Origin: Endobacterium cereale
GTDB taxonomy: Bacteria > Pseudomonadota > Alphaproteobacteria > Rhizobiales > Rhizobiaceae
Direction of reading: 5' to 3'
Length of the DNA stretch: 64,000 nucleotides
Assembly: GCF_009617585.1 (NCBI RefSeq)
Contig: NZ_WIXI01000038.1
Span: 1 to 64,000 of the forward strand
Both the position numbers and the translations under genes were made by a program. Numbering within the stretch: the first letter of the stretch is position 1; each line of letters starts with the position of its first letter. The notes under the pieces are model-generated. The model saw only the letters and a list, made by a program, of their open reading frames with translations, was not told where the DNA came from and searched no databases. This document shows positions 17,537-25,654 of this stretch, piece by piece.

Positions 17537-19315
17537 ACACATGCCAGGCGGAGAAACGGCAGTGACCGACAATGCCATGTGGCGGATGGCCGACAGATAG
17601 GTCTCTCGCGCATAGGCGGGCGTGAGATTGTGATCGGCAGCAGGGATCATCGTCACGGAAACATTGGGAAAATCGGCAAGCCGACCACCGCCCTGACCGA
17701 AATAATAATCGAACTCTTCAAGCCCGTAGTCGTTTTCGCTGTAGAGCAACGCCACAGGCTTGTTTTCCCGCTGCAATCGGCAGAACAGTGCCTGCACGGA
17801 GCGGCCATGCGGCAGCAGAAAGCGCACACTTCCTGCCGCGCGGTTGCAGATGCGCGCCCAAAGCGCCCTTCCGATATGGGAAAGCGCACTGCCAAAATTG
17901 ACCTCGCCCCGGAGTAGCCGTTTCACCGTTTCCAGACGCAAGGCGCGCGCACCGTATTCACCGAGGCTACGGCCGGCATTATTGACGGCCTCCTCTACCG
18001 AACGACCAGCTTTCCAGCGGAACGTGGCGATATTGACGGCCACGACGCCGGAAATCCTGTCATCGGATTCGGCACATTGCATGGCGATATAGGCACCACT
18101 GCAACGACCGGCAGCGATAACCGGCTGCATTTGGCGGGACAGAAGGAAGGTTACCGCTTCCTGCAGGTCGAGATTTTGGCCGGAACCGTAAAGCACCTGT
18201 TCCGGTTCACCCGGACGCGGCGGGCTATCACCGGCGTTGGCGGTGTCGAAACGCAAGGAGGCGATGCCGGAACGCGCCAGTTCGCGCGCGACAAGAAGTG
18301 TGCTGCGGCCCCAGCCACAATGGCGATCGTAGGCAGAGGTGATGAAGACGACCGCTGCGCCCTGCCGTTCGCCCTTCGGTTCGCACAAGACACCGGAAAG
18401 CCGCTGATACTGACCGAAGCGCACCGGCGTTTCACAAAAGCCTTCGCCAACAAGTGCCAAAGCGGGCAATGGCCGAGCGGCCGTGCCGGACAGCAAATTC
18501 TTTGTGGAAGGGAGAGATGTTATCCAGGAAACGAGGTTCTCGACGAGGGATTGAGCCGGTTTTGCTGCCAGAGGATTGGAAACCAATCGGTCATAACCTT
18601 CGAAATTCTGGCGTGTGACATCCGCACCCAATATTTTCAGATGTGCGGCAAACGCCGCGTCCGCCGGACGATCCGACCGCTCGACAACAAGGCAATGAGA
18701 GGCCGGTACGGCCTTGAGGCCAAGCAGATCGACCTTGCGGATTTCGTCTGCAATGGAAGACGGCATCGTAAGGGAGGCAATTGATACTCCCTGTCTGTTT
18801 CGCTGCTCGTCGGCAAGGCCAAGGTTTTCATCGACCACCGTTGACCACAACGCCAATTCACGCAGATGCATTCGGCCGGACGTGACCGGTGCCAGAAAGA
18901 CCATCGCCTCGATATCATCCAGAAGCGGCGCGGCTTCCACCGCCACGATAGCGCCGAGCCCTTGCGTGATGACGGCGATCCTCTGGCAACCGGAAAGGCG
19001 GCGCAGTTCGCCTGCCGCCTGCACGAGGCTTTGCGTCCATGCTGTCAGACCCTGCAGATCGCAAGTGCCGTCCAGCGCGTCACCCGTATCGGGATAATCG
19101 AAACGCAGACTGGCAATTCCGCGGTCGGACAGTTTTTCCGACATGATTCGCCAGAATTTTCGCGTGCACATTTCTTCCAGCCCCCAAGGGCTGGCAAACA
19201 AAACAGCGAGATCAACTGGCTTGGCGTGTTCAGCAGGGGGCGAATAAAGACCAACCGTGCCGGCAAACGTGACAGGCATGGCAGCAGAGCGCGGCAGAAC
19301 CAGAGGTAGGGTCAT
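17495..19315 (-). CDS. Tandem alpha/beta-hydrolase domain protein
   Basis: 606-aa protein made of two alpha/beta-hydrolase domains. The first (about 20-270) has the strand and nucleophile-elbow layout (FDYPDTGDAL, then AVITQGLGAIVAVEAA), but its nucleophile position is Leu120, so it is probably inactive. The second (about 305-590) has an intact elbow GRCSG with Ser406, FDTANAGDS before it, and likely acid and base in YSENDYG and AADHNLTP. The arrangement resembles the exosortase/polysaccharide-associated serine hydrolase families (COG1073/COG2267-like). It is convergent with the carrier-protein operon (27-bp gap) and divergent from the multidomain gene at 19602, so it may serve as a thioesterase or acyltransferase of that pathway. 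Its substrate is unknown. Confidence 0.78.
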   Translation of the reverse strand: MTLPLVLPRSAAMPVTFAGTVGLYSPPAEHAKPVDLAVLFASPWGLEEMCTRKFWRIMSEKLSDRGIASLRFDYPDTGDALDGTCDLQGLTAWTQSLVQAAGELRRLSGCQRIAVITQGLGAIVAVEAAPLLDDIEAMVFLAPVTSGRMHLRELALWSTVVDENLGLADEQRNRQGVSIASLTMPSSIADEIRKVDLLGLKAVPASHCLVVERSDRPADAAFAAHLKILGADVTRQNFEGYDRLVSNPLAAKPAQSLVENLVSWITSLPSTKNLLSGTAARPLPALALVGEGFCETPVRFGQYQRLSGVLCEPKGERQGAAVVFITSAYDRHCGWGRSTLLVARELARSGIASLRFDTANAGDSPPRPGEPEQVLYGSGQNLDLQEAVTFLLSRQMQPVIAAGRCSGAYIAMQCAESDDRISGVVAVNIATFRWKAGRSVEEAVNNAGRSLGEYGARALRLETVKRLLRGEVNFGSALSHIGRALWARICNRAAGSVRFLLPHGRSVQALFCRLQRENKPVALLYSENDYGLEEFDYYFGQGGGRLADFPNVSVTMIPAADHNLTPAYARETYLSAIRHMALSVTAVSPPGMCTQPVAASEIAENS

Positions 19316-19601
19316 TTCAAGTAATCCGTCAGCCGGACAGGCTCTGGAACCATTTCGCGATAGCGGACCTTATAAAACCATCCAGAAAACAGTCAGATCA
19401 AGTCCGCATGATCAGAAAATCCTAGCATCCTTACATGCATAAATGCTTAAACTTTACGCGACAGCTTTAGGTTTTGCGATTTGCAAAATCCCGTGGCTAT
19501 TGCACGTGTAAAAGCGCTGCAACAACAAGGATGAAGTGCAGCCTATGGACGTACGGCCCGAGTGCCCTAATCTTGTCATAGAGTACCTTTCGGAGAGTTG
19601 A
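19316..19601. promoter_or_regulatory. Divergent intergenic region, hydrolase / multidomain gene
   Basis: This 286-bp AT-richer gap separates divergent starts and should carry promoters for both genes. A short TTTTGC/GCAAAA inverted repeat is present near 19473-19489. GGAGAG lies about 5-8 bases before the ATG at 19602. No further element could be assigned. Confidence 0.4.
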
Positions 19602-22229
19602 ATGTCCGACCTTCCTGCCGAGACGATCCCCCCAGCTCAGCACAAGGACGAAAGCACGCCTTTAACGACGATCGAACAGATTCTTCGTGAGCATTTCGGC
19701 CTATCCGGCAACGCCGAGCCGATTGCAAACGAACCACATGCTTACGTGATCGACAACGGTCATATGCGCTACCGACTGGATGTCAGCGCAGCAGAGAGCG
19801 AAGCGGACCTGTCGCTCGAGGCAAAGGTCTTGCGGCATCTCGCCCGAAAGGCTGATGCGCCCGATGCACCCGAACCGGTCGCCGCGCAGAACGGCCAGGA
19901 TGTCGTGGCTTTAGACGGGAGCGGCAAGGCCATTCGTCTGACCACCATTCAAGACGGGACCGAACTGTCAGAAGCACACAGACTGGATGCCGAAGATATA
20001 GCCGGGATCGGCCGACTGGCCGGCGCAACAGCAAAGAGCCTGTCCGATTTCGAAGAGCCGGGACTTGAACGTTCCGTCGATGCGGATCTGAGGCACGCCG
20101 GACCGGTTGTGTTGCGGCTTTTGAGCGGTGTCGATGACCACGCAATACGTGATCCGATTGCCAAGGTTCTGGTCACGGCATTGCGGCAGGTCCAGCCGCT
20201 TGGCCCCATGCTGCGCATTCAACCGGTGCACCACGACCTGACACTCTCGCGAATGCGAGGCCGAATGACGGAAGACGGCAACTGGCGCGCCGAGGGCATT
20301 ACGGATGTTGGCGGTGTGGTCAGCGGCTGGCTGGTTGCAAGCCTTGCGGTGACCTGTGCCGACCTTATTGCTCGCGGCGGCGATGACCCTTTCGACATTT
20401 TGCCGGCCGTGCGTGCCTTCCACGACATTCATGCGTTGACGGAACCCGAATTGCAGGCCCTGTGGCCGCTGATCATCGCGCGTGCCTGCGTGCTTGCCGC
20501 CCAGGCAGAACATGATGCGATTGCCGCTGCAGCAACTGACGGCGACAATGGTGAAATCCACATCTCAGATGGTCACATTGGCAAAAAGGTATTTGCACTG
20601 GCGACGGGCGTTCATCCGGCACTGATGGAAGCAGCCATTCTGGATGTGATCGAGTTCGACACGGGCAATCTGGCGATTCTGTCTGAGGACATATGCCGAC
20701 TGCTACCGGAAATCGATGTCGAACAAATCCGTCTTGTCGATCTGGGCATCGACAGTCCGCTTCTGATTGATGGGAATTGGACCGACCCGGAAATCGACTG
20801 GCGGCTGCTGGCCCGGATTTCGTGGGAAACCCACATGGGCGCCACCCGCTATGGCGAATACCGGTTCTCCCGCAGCATCGACGGCCAGGGCGGCGACATT
20901 GATAATTTCGCCCTCCATGTGGACATCTGTGTACCGGCCGGCAGTGTGGTGGTGGCGCCGTTTGGCGGCATGCTCAAGGAGGTTGGCCAGCAGCTGGTTC
21001 TTGTCGGTCGCGAAGCCACGCTTTATCTCGAAGGTCTTGTCTGCCCGCTGACTGAGGGCATGGCGCTTTTTGCAGAGGATGCGATAGGCTCAGTCGCCGG
21101 CGCCGAAGGATCCGTGGGCGGGTTGCGTATCCGGCTCTGCCGCAATCCGGAAATCGTGCCGCCGCTGTTCAGCACCCCTGCGCGCGCCGCCGCGTGGCGC
21201 AGGTTATGCCCCTCGCCGTCACAACTTCTGGGTATCGATATCGATGCGCCGCCTGCGAAACGCGGCGAACCGGTGCGGGGCTGGCGGGACAATGTTTATG
21301 ATGGGACCGGCAAAGCCTCTGTCGATCTTTCCGGCGCAGCCGGAATTGTCGGCCACGGTCATCCGGCGCTGGCCAGCGCCGCTTATCGCCAATGGTCGTT
21401 GTTGTCAGGCCAGATCGTTTCCTCCGCCGAACAGCGGTTTCGCGAGCAGTTGCTGAAAACCTTGCCGCAAGGACTGGATGTGATCGCCGCCATTGGCAGT
21501 GAACGCGAAATGATGGAATTGGCGCATACCCTTTTGCGAAGTGACGACCGCCAGCCGGGCTTTTTTGACTTGGAAGATGGAATTGCTGAAAATTCCACAC
21601 CGGCTTTACGCATTGCCGACGAAAGGCTGACGGGTTTTGGCCGTACCGGCCGGCATTTCTGGCAATTCGAGCAGGACGAGGTTTTGCCCGATATAGTGGT
21701 AACGGGTAGCATCTTGCCCGGAAAATCGCTGGCGGCCCTGGTGACCAGGGGCGACATGGGCACCGAGGACGAATGCAGGACTGATCTGATCGATGCAGTG
21801 GATTATGCGGTGGCGACAGCGGCTCTTGCCGCATTGCGCGATGAAGGGCTTCAGGAGAATGCCAGACTGGTCGGCAACTATCTGCGTTCGGCACTGGAAC
21901 CACTGACCGGCCGGTATGGCGTTGAACTTCGCGGCGAGGGCTTGGCGATCGCGATGGCCTTCCCCGATTCGGATGCAGGAATCCTGGCCCGAGCTCTGGG
22001 CAAGCATGGTTTTGCGATGCCCCAGACTGACGATCCGCAACTCCTTTCTTTACGTCCGCCGCTTTGCCTGGATCGTTCTTCCGCGGAAAAATTTGCGGAA
22101 ATGCTGTCCATTCTTCTTTCCGAGCGGGAAAAAGCAGGCGGAAAAGACAATGAAAACAGTGCGGCGGATGTTGGTGAAGAGAATGATAAGGACAGTCCCT
22201 TGTCCGCCGAGATGACCGTCACTATCTAG
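19602..22229 (+). CDS. Multidomain protein: kinase-like, M23-like and degenerate class III aminotransferase-like regions
   Basis: 875-aa fusion. Residues 1-330 resemble aminoglycoside-phosphotransferase/APH kinases, with HHDLTLSR (Asp212) where HGDLHxxN is expected and TDVGG for the metal-binding Asp. Residues about 330-530 contain a segment reminiscent of M23 peptidases (HVDICVPAGSVVVAPFGG). Residues about 540-840 look like a class III aminotransferase, with the cofactor-ring Asp673 in ADERLTGFGRTG retained. The position normally held by the PLP lysine is Ser703 (PDIVVTGS, before AALVTRGDM). The architecture follows the known APH-M23-aminotransferase fusions, but the active sites appear eroded. 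It adjoins the carrier-protein locus across a divergent promoter. Biochemical role unknown; a scaffold or binding function is possible. Confidence 0.7.
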   Translation: MSDLPAETIPPAQHKDESTPLTTIEQILREHFGLSGNAEPIANEPHAYVIDNGHMRYRLDVSAAESEADLSLEAKVLRHLARKADAPDAPEPVAAQNGQDVVALDGSGKAIRLTTIQDGTELSEAHRLDAEDIAGIGRLAGATAKSLSDFEEPGLERSVDADLRHAGPVVLRLLSGVDDHAIRDPIAKVLVTALRQVQPLGPMLRIQPVHHDLTLSRMRGRMTEDGNWRAEGITDVGGVVSGWLVASLAVTCADLIARGGDDPFDILPAVRAFHDIHALTEPELQALWPLIIARACVLAAQAEHDAIAAAATDGDNGEIHISDGHIGKKVFALATGVHPALMEAAILDVIEFDTGNLAILSEDICRLLPEIDVEQIRLVDLGIDSPLLIDGNWTDPEIDWRLLARISWETHMGATRYGEYRFSRSIDGQGGDIDNFALHVDICVPAGSVVVAPFGGMLKEVGQQLVLVGREATLYLEGLVCPLTEGMALFAEDAIGSVAGAEGSVGGLRIRLCRNPEIVPPLFSTPARAAAWRRLCPSPSQLLGIDIDAPPAKRGEPVRGWRDNVYDGTGKASVDLSGAAGIVGHGHPALASAAYRQWSLLSGQIVSSAEQRFREQLLKTLPQGLDVIAAIGSEREMMELAHTLLRSDDRQPGFFDLEDGIAENSTPALRIADERLTGFGRTGRHFWQFEQDEVLPDIVVTGSILPGKSLAALVTRGDMGTEDECRTDLIDAVDYAVATAALAALRDEGLQENARLVGNYLRSALEPLTGRYGVELRGEGLAIAMAFPDSDAGILARALGKHGFAMPQTDDPQLLSLRPPLCLDRSSAEKFAEMLSILLSEREKAGGKDNENSAADVGEENDKDSPLSAEMTVTI

Positions 22230-22421
22230 ATCCAGCTGTCAGAACGGCAATTTTGCGAATGAGATTTCACAAACTTGCCGTGATCCTGTCATCATAAAGA
22301 AAAATATTCTAGATAAATTGATTTTCGTTGATCGAAAATGGGTTTCGTCGTAGAGAAGATTCAATACTGGAATTTTTGATTCCAGTTTGATCCTAACGCA
22401 ACGCCAGAAAGGGAGAGTGAC
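22230..22421. promoter_or_regulatory. Intergenic region with two hairpins upstream of a small ORF
   Basis: Two short hairpins are visible: ATTTTCG/CGAAAAT (22321-22339, 5-base loop) and ACTGGAAT/ATTCCAGT (22366-22386, 5-base loop). They precede a well-initiated 31-codon ORF at 22422. Neither stem is followed by a clear T-run. They may form a leader or operator structure. Confidence 0.45.
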
Positions 22422-22517
22422 ATGCTTATGACTACCGGCACAATCGCCACTCTTAAACCCGGCGTGCGTCGACTTAAACGCGTGGAATGCGTCTCCTCTC
22501 CACGCTGTCGAATGTGA
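22422..22517 (+). CDS. Possible 31-aa small protein or leader peptide
   Basis: An ATG at 22422 is preceded by GGGAGAGTGAC, one of the better ribosome-binding sites in the window, and opens a 31-codon frame ending at TGA 22515-22517. The product is basic (six Arg, two Lys, two Cys) with no hydrophobic segment. About 100 bp separate it from the next small gene. It could be a regulatory leader peptide or a genuine small protein; there is no similarity I recognise. Coding status is inferred mainly from the ribosome-binding site. Confidence 0.35.
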   Translation: MLMTTGTIATLKPGVRRLKRVECVSSPRCRM

Positions 22518-22615
22518 CGATCACCGTTCACGGTCTTTAAGAAGTCCTCGGTTTTCTGAAATCAAGTCATTTCGCAGTGCTGCTGTGTAGCGCGGTATCT
22601 GCTGGAGTCTGCCTA

Positions 22616-22813
22616 ATGCGAAAGCAAGTTATTGAATACGGCGGCGAACCCGTCGGGATTGTCGTGCCGGATGAAAACCGGTTGAAGTTCATCGCTGTGA
22701 AATTTCACGTTATTGATCTGGACGAGCAGCGTTTTGGTTCGGCCGATGAAGTGAAAGTCGCCATTCACGACCACCTGGCTCGTTCGCGCGCCGCAAACCC
22801 GGCGCATGCATGA
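22616..22813 (+). CDS. Conserved-looking small hypothetical protein (65 aa)
   Basis: 65-aa soluble protein starting MRKQVIEYGGEPVGIVVPDE. The ATG at 22616 has CTGGAG with 8-base spacing; the frame opens earlier at 22577 but the extra residues look non-native. The composition (alternating beta-strand segments, then a helical DEVKVAIHDHLARS tail) suggests a small folded domain. A strong terminator follows 60 bp after the stop, supporting a short transcription unit. I do not recognise a family and assign no function. Confidence 0.65.
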   Translation: MRKQVIEYGGEPVGIVVPDENRLKFIAVKFHVIDLDEQRFGSADEVKVAIHDHLARSRAANPAHA

Positions 22814-22873
22814 TCGTGCCAGGCATGATGCAGCCGTGTTGTCGAAAACGCCGGAAATCCGGCCCAAAATCAT

Positions 22874-22901
22874 AAAAGCCGCTCCATGTTGGGCGGCTTT
22901 T
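22874..22901. terminator. Intrinsic terminator
   Basis: AAAAGCCGC (22874-22882) and GCGGCTTTT (22893-22901) form a 9-bp stem with a 10-base loop, followed on the plus strand by more T residues. It lies between the 65-aa gene and the convergent Lrp-like gene and can act in both directions. Confidence 0.85.
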
Positions 22902-22929
22902 TTGTTTGGCGCAATTCGGTTCGGCCGAA

Positions 22930-23166
22930 TCAGAACGCCGTAAACGTCATGGTTGTCAGCGAACGCTCGATCCCTGGAATGCAGGCAATCTTCTCGTTGA
23001 CGAAACGGCCGATCTCTTCGCCTTCCGGCAGGTAGACCTTGGCCAGAAGATCCCAATCACCGCTGGTGGAGTAGAGTTCCGACACCAGTTCGGTCTTGTA
23101 GATGGCGTCGGCCACCTCGTAGGTCTTGCCGGGAGTGCAGCGCAGTTGCACGAAAATCGGTTTCAT
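22930..23166 (-). CDS. Stand-alone Lrp/AsnC ligand-binding (RAM) domain protein
   Basis: 78-aa protein corresponding only to the C-terminal effector domain of Lrp/AsnC regulators (MKPIFVQLRCTPGKTYEVADAI, then TSGDWDLLAKVY and EKIACIPGIERSLTTMTF). The N-terminal DNA-binding helix-turn-helix is absent and no remnant is seen upstream. Such stand-alone RAM proteins form amino-acid-binding oligomers and may modulate full-length Lrp proteins. ATG 23166 is preferred over TTG 23169. Its proximity to lysine/pipecolate catabolic genes suggests amino-acid sensing, but that is inference. Confidence 0.85.
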   Translation of the reverse strand: MKPIFVQLRCTPGKTYEVADAIYKTELVSELYSTSGDWDLLAKVYLPEGEEIGRFVNEKIACIPGIERSLTTMTFTAF

Positions 23167-23232
23167 CAAAAACGTCCCATAGGTCAGGCCGCACTTAAGC
23201 AGCCAAGGATTGGATGTCCGACTATTGGCCGA

Positions 23233-24159
23233 TCATGCCTCCGTTCGCAAGCGATCCCGTATCTTTGTATCAGCGGCAATCTCCTCTAGCAGCCATGTGC
23301 GAAAAGCCGTGAGCGGCGGATAGGAGACACGATCCGGCGGACAGGCGAGATGATAACCGCTCGTCTGCATGCCGCCATTTTCGATGGCCGACACCAGCAG
23401 AGCCTGTTCGAGTTCGCGCGCGATCAGGAAACGCGGCAGAAGCGCCACCCCCAGCCCGGCAACCACTGCCTCGACCATCGGGGCGAACTGGTCGAACAAC
23501 ATGCCATGCAGGCTTTCGAACGGCGTGGCGTGGCTGGTGAACCACGTTTCCCACGCGTCAGGCCGCGTATTGAGATGCAGGATCGGTGCGCGCAAAACAT
23601 CGGTCGGGCCGGAAAGTCCGTGCCGCGTCTTAAAATCCGGGCTGCAGACAGGAACCACATCCTCCTGCAAAAGGAAGGTCAGTTCGGCGCCCGGCCAGTG
23701 AGCAGTCCCGAAATGGATGGCGGCATCGAGCGTATCGAAGCGGAAATCGAACGGTTCCAGCCGGGTTATCAGGTTGACCATCATGCCCGGATGTTTTTTC
23801 GAAAAACGGCCGATGCGCGGCGTCAGCCAGCGCGCTCCGAAAAACGGCAGGACGGCAAGATTGAGCGTGCCACCGGAGGGATTGGCGCGCAAATTGAGCG
23901 AGGCACTGGATATGCGCCGCAATGCCTCACGCACTTCCCGCGCATAAGTATCGCCGGCAAGCGTCAAACGGATCGTCTGGCGCTCGCGCAGGAAAAGTGC
24001 TGCGCCGAGCTGGCTTTCGAGCGCCGAAATCTGGCGGCTGACGGCGCTTTGCGTCAGGCCGAGTTCCTTCGCGGCGGCCGTGACGCTGCCGGTGCGGGAC
24101 GCAGCTTCGAATGCGATCAGCAGCGAGAATGACGGAAAGAAGCGCCTTGGCGGCAGCAT
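23233..24159 (-). CDS. LysR-family transcriptional regulator (GcvA-like)
   Basis: 308-aa regulator with the LysR winged helix-turn-helix at about residues 10-70 (LLIAFEAASRTGSVTAAAKELGLTQSAVSRQISALESQLG) and a periplasmic-binding-like effector domain (from NLAVLPFFGARWLTPRIGRF). The early LPFFGARWL and DAAIHFG segments resemble GcvA-type members. It is transcribed divergently from the pipecolate oxidase-like gene with only 99 bp between the starts. It is therefore the likely regulator of the amaA-amaB operon, responding to lysine-derived intermediates. Family secure; target inferred from layout. Confidence 0.9.
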   Translation of the reverse strand: MLPPRRFFPSFSLLIAFEAASRTGSVTAAAKELGLTQSAVSRQISALESQLGAALFLRERQTIRLTLAGDTYAREVREALRRISSASLNLRANPSGGTLNLAVLPFFGARWLTPRIGRFSKKHPGMMVNLITRLEPFDFRFDTLDAAIHFGTAHWPGAELTFLLQEDVVPVCSPDFKTRHGLSGPTDVLRAPILHLNTRPDAWETWFTSHATPFESLHGMLFDQFAPMVEAVVAGLGVALLPRFLIARELEQALLVSAIENGGMQTSGYHLACPPDRVSYPPLTAFRTWLLEEIAADTKIRDRLRTEA

Positions 24160-24258
24160 GTCATTCCTCCAGCGAATGACGTGTTGAAAACATGTCGATA
24201 TTCACGGTTAAACTGCGGCTGTAAAGATGGTGGCATCGCGTCAATCGGATATCGCATC

Positions 24259-25542
24259 ATGCTCGACAATCCACGTTCGCACGGCCTTTGGGAAAAGACG
24301 GCTCCTGCAGCACCGGTGACGACCCGCCTTGAAGGATTAGAGACGGCGGATGCGGTGATCGTGGGGGGCGGTTACACAGGTCTTTCGGCAGCGTTGCATC
24401 TGGCCGAGGCAGGTGCAGGTGTTGTGCTCCTTGAGGCAACCGAGATCGGTTTTGGCGGGGCGGGCCGTAATGTCGGGCTGATCAATGCCGGCATGTGGGT
24501 GATGCCTGACGATTTTCCTAAAGAGCTCGGCCCGGTTTACGGCGAACGTGCCCTGACGCTGCTGGGCAACGGGCCGAGGCTGGTGCGCGAAATGATCAGC
24601 AAGCACCAGATCGAGTGTGAGCTTGTCGAAAACGGCACGCTGCATATGGCGGTGGGGCCTGAAGGATTGAAGGAACTGGAGGAACGTGCCCGCCAGTGGC
24701 AGAGCCGTGGCGCGCCCGTCTCCATTCTCGGTGCCGCCGAAACTGAACGTCGTGTTGGCAGCAGTGCCTATGCCGGCGCCCTTCTGGACATGCGAGCCGG
24801 CACACTGCAGCCGCTGGCCTATGCGCGCGGTCTGGCGCATGCGGCGGTGAAGGCAGGCGCAAAACTGTTCACTGGCAGCGCCGTCACATCAGCGGATATA
24901 AACGGCGAGAAACATGTGGTGCGCACCGCGCAGGGCGCGGTTTCAGCCGATTGGGTAATCGTCGCCACCGACGCCTACAGCACCGGACCATGGAGCGTGA
25001 TCCGCAACGAACAGGTGCACTTGCCCTATTTCAACCTCGCAACCAGACCGCTCTCCGATAATATTCTGCGCTCCATCCTGCCTGGCCGTGAAGGCTGCTG
25101 GGACACGAAGGAAGTGCTCTCCTCCTTCCGCATGGATCGCGGCGGACGTCTGGTTTTCGGCAGTGTCGGCGCACTGCGCGGCCCGGGGACGGCTGTCCAC
25201 AAAAGCTGGGCGAAACGTTCGCTGGCACGGCTGTTTCCGCAACTTGGAGATATTGAATTCGAAGCCGAATGGTACGGACAGATCGGCATGACCGACAATG
25301 CCCTGCCACGCCTGCATAAATTCGACCGCAATGTCATCGGCTTCTGCGGCTACAACGGCCGCGGCATTGCGCCGGGAACGACTTTTGGCAAGGTTCTGGC
25401 CGAGCATGTTCTGGGGCGCATCAGTGAAGCGGACATGCCGCTGCCGATAAGCGATCCGAAACTGCCATCGCTCAGACCGCTGAAGGAAGCCTATTACGAA
25501 GCGGGTGCCCAGATCGCCCATTTCGCCGGCGAACGCTTCTGA
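24259..25542 (+). CDS. amaA: FAD-dependent amino-acid oxidoreductase, probable L-pipecolate oxidase
   Basis: 427-aa DAO-family flavoenzyme. The Rossmann FAD-binding motif is VIVGGGYTGLSAALHLAEAGAGVVLLEA at about residues 35-62, followed by GFGGAGRNVGLINAGMW, and a C-terminal FAD segment GFCGYNGRGIAPGTTFGKVLAEH. ATG at 24259 is chosen because the conserved N-terminus (DNPRSHGLWEKTA) begins there; the open frame reaches 24181. The next gene encodes an ALDH7-type dehydrogenase that fits L-piperideine-6-carboxylate/aminoadipate semialdehyde oxidation. Together they match the Pseudomonas putida amaA-amaB pair of L-lysine catabolism via pipecolate. The substrate assignment rests on this pairing, since the DAO family is broad. 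Confidence 0.72.
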   Translation: MLDNPRSHGLWEKTAPAAPVTTRLEGLETADAVIVGGGYTGLSAALHLAEAGAGVVLLEATEIGFGGAGRNVGLINAGMWVMPDDFPKELGPVYGERALTLLGNGPRLVREMISKHQIECELVENGTLHMAVGPEGLKELEERARQWQSRGAPVSILGAAETERRVGSSAYAGALLDMRAGTLQPLAYARGLAHAAVKAGAKLFTGSAVTSADINGEKHVVRTAQGAVSADWVIVATDAYSTGPWSVIRNEQVHLPYFNLATRPLSDNILRSILPGREGCWDTKEVLSSFRMDRGGRLVFGSVGALRGPGTAVHKSWAKRSLARLFPQLGDIEFEAEWYGQIGMTDNALPRLHKFDRNVIGFCGYNGRGIAPGTTFGKVLAEHVLGRISEADMPLPISDPKLPSLRPLKEAYYEAGAQIAHFAGERF

Positions 25543-25654
25543 CCGCGACAACAAATATCCTTCACCGCGATTGCCTCAGCCGTCGCCACTTGTACATTGC
25601 TCGCAATCACGACGTTCTCGAAAAGAGAGCGCACTCAAAAAACTGGAGACCGAC

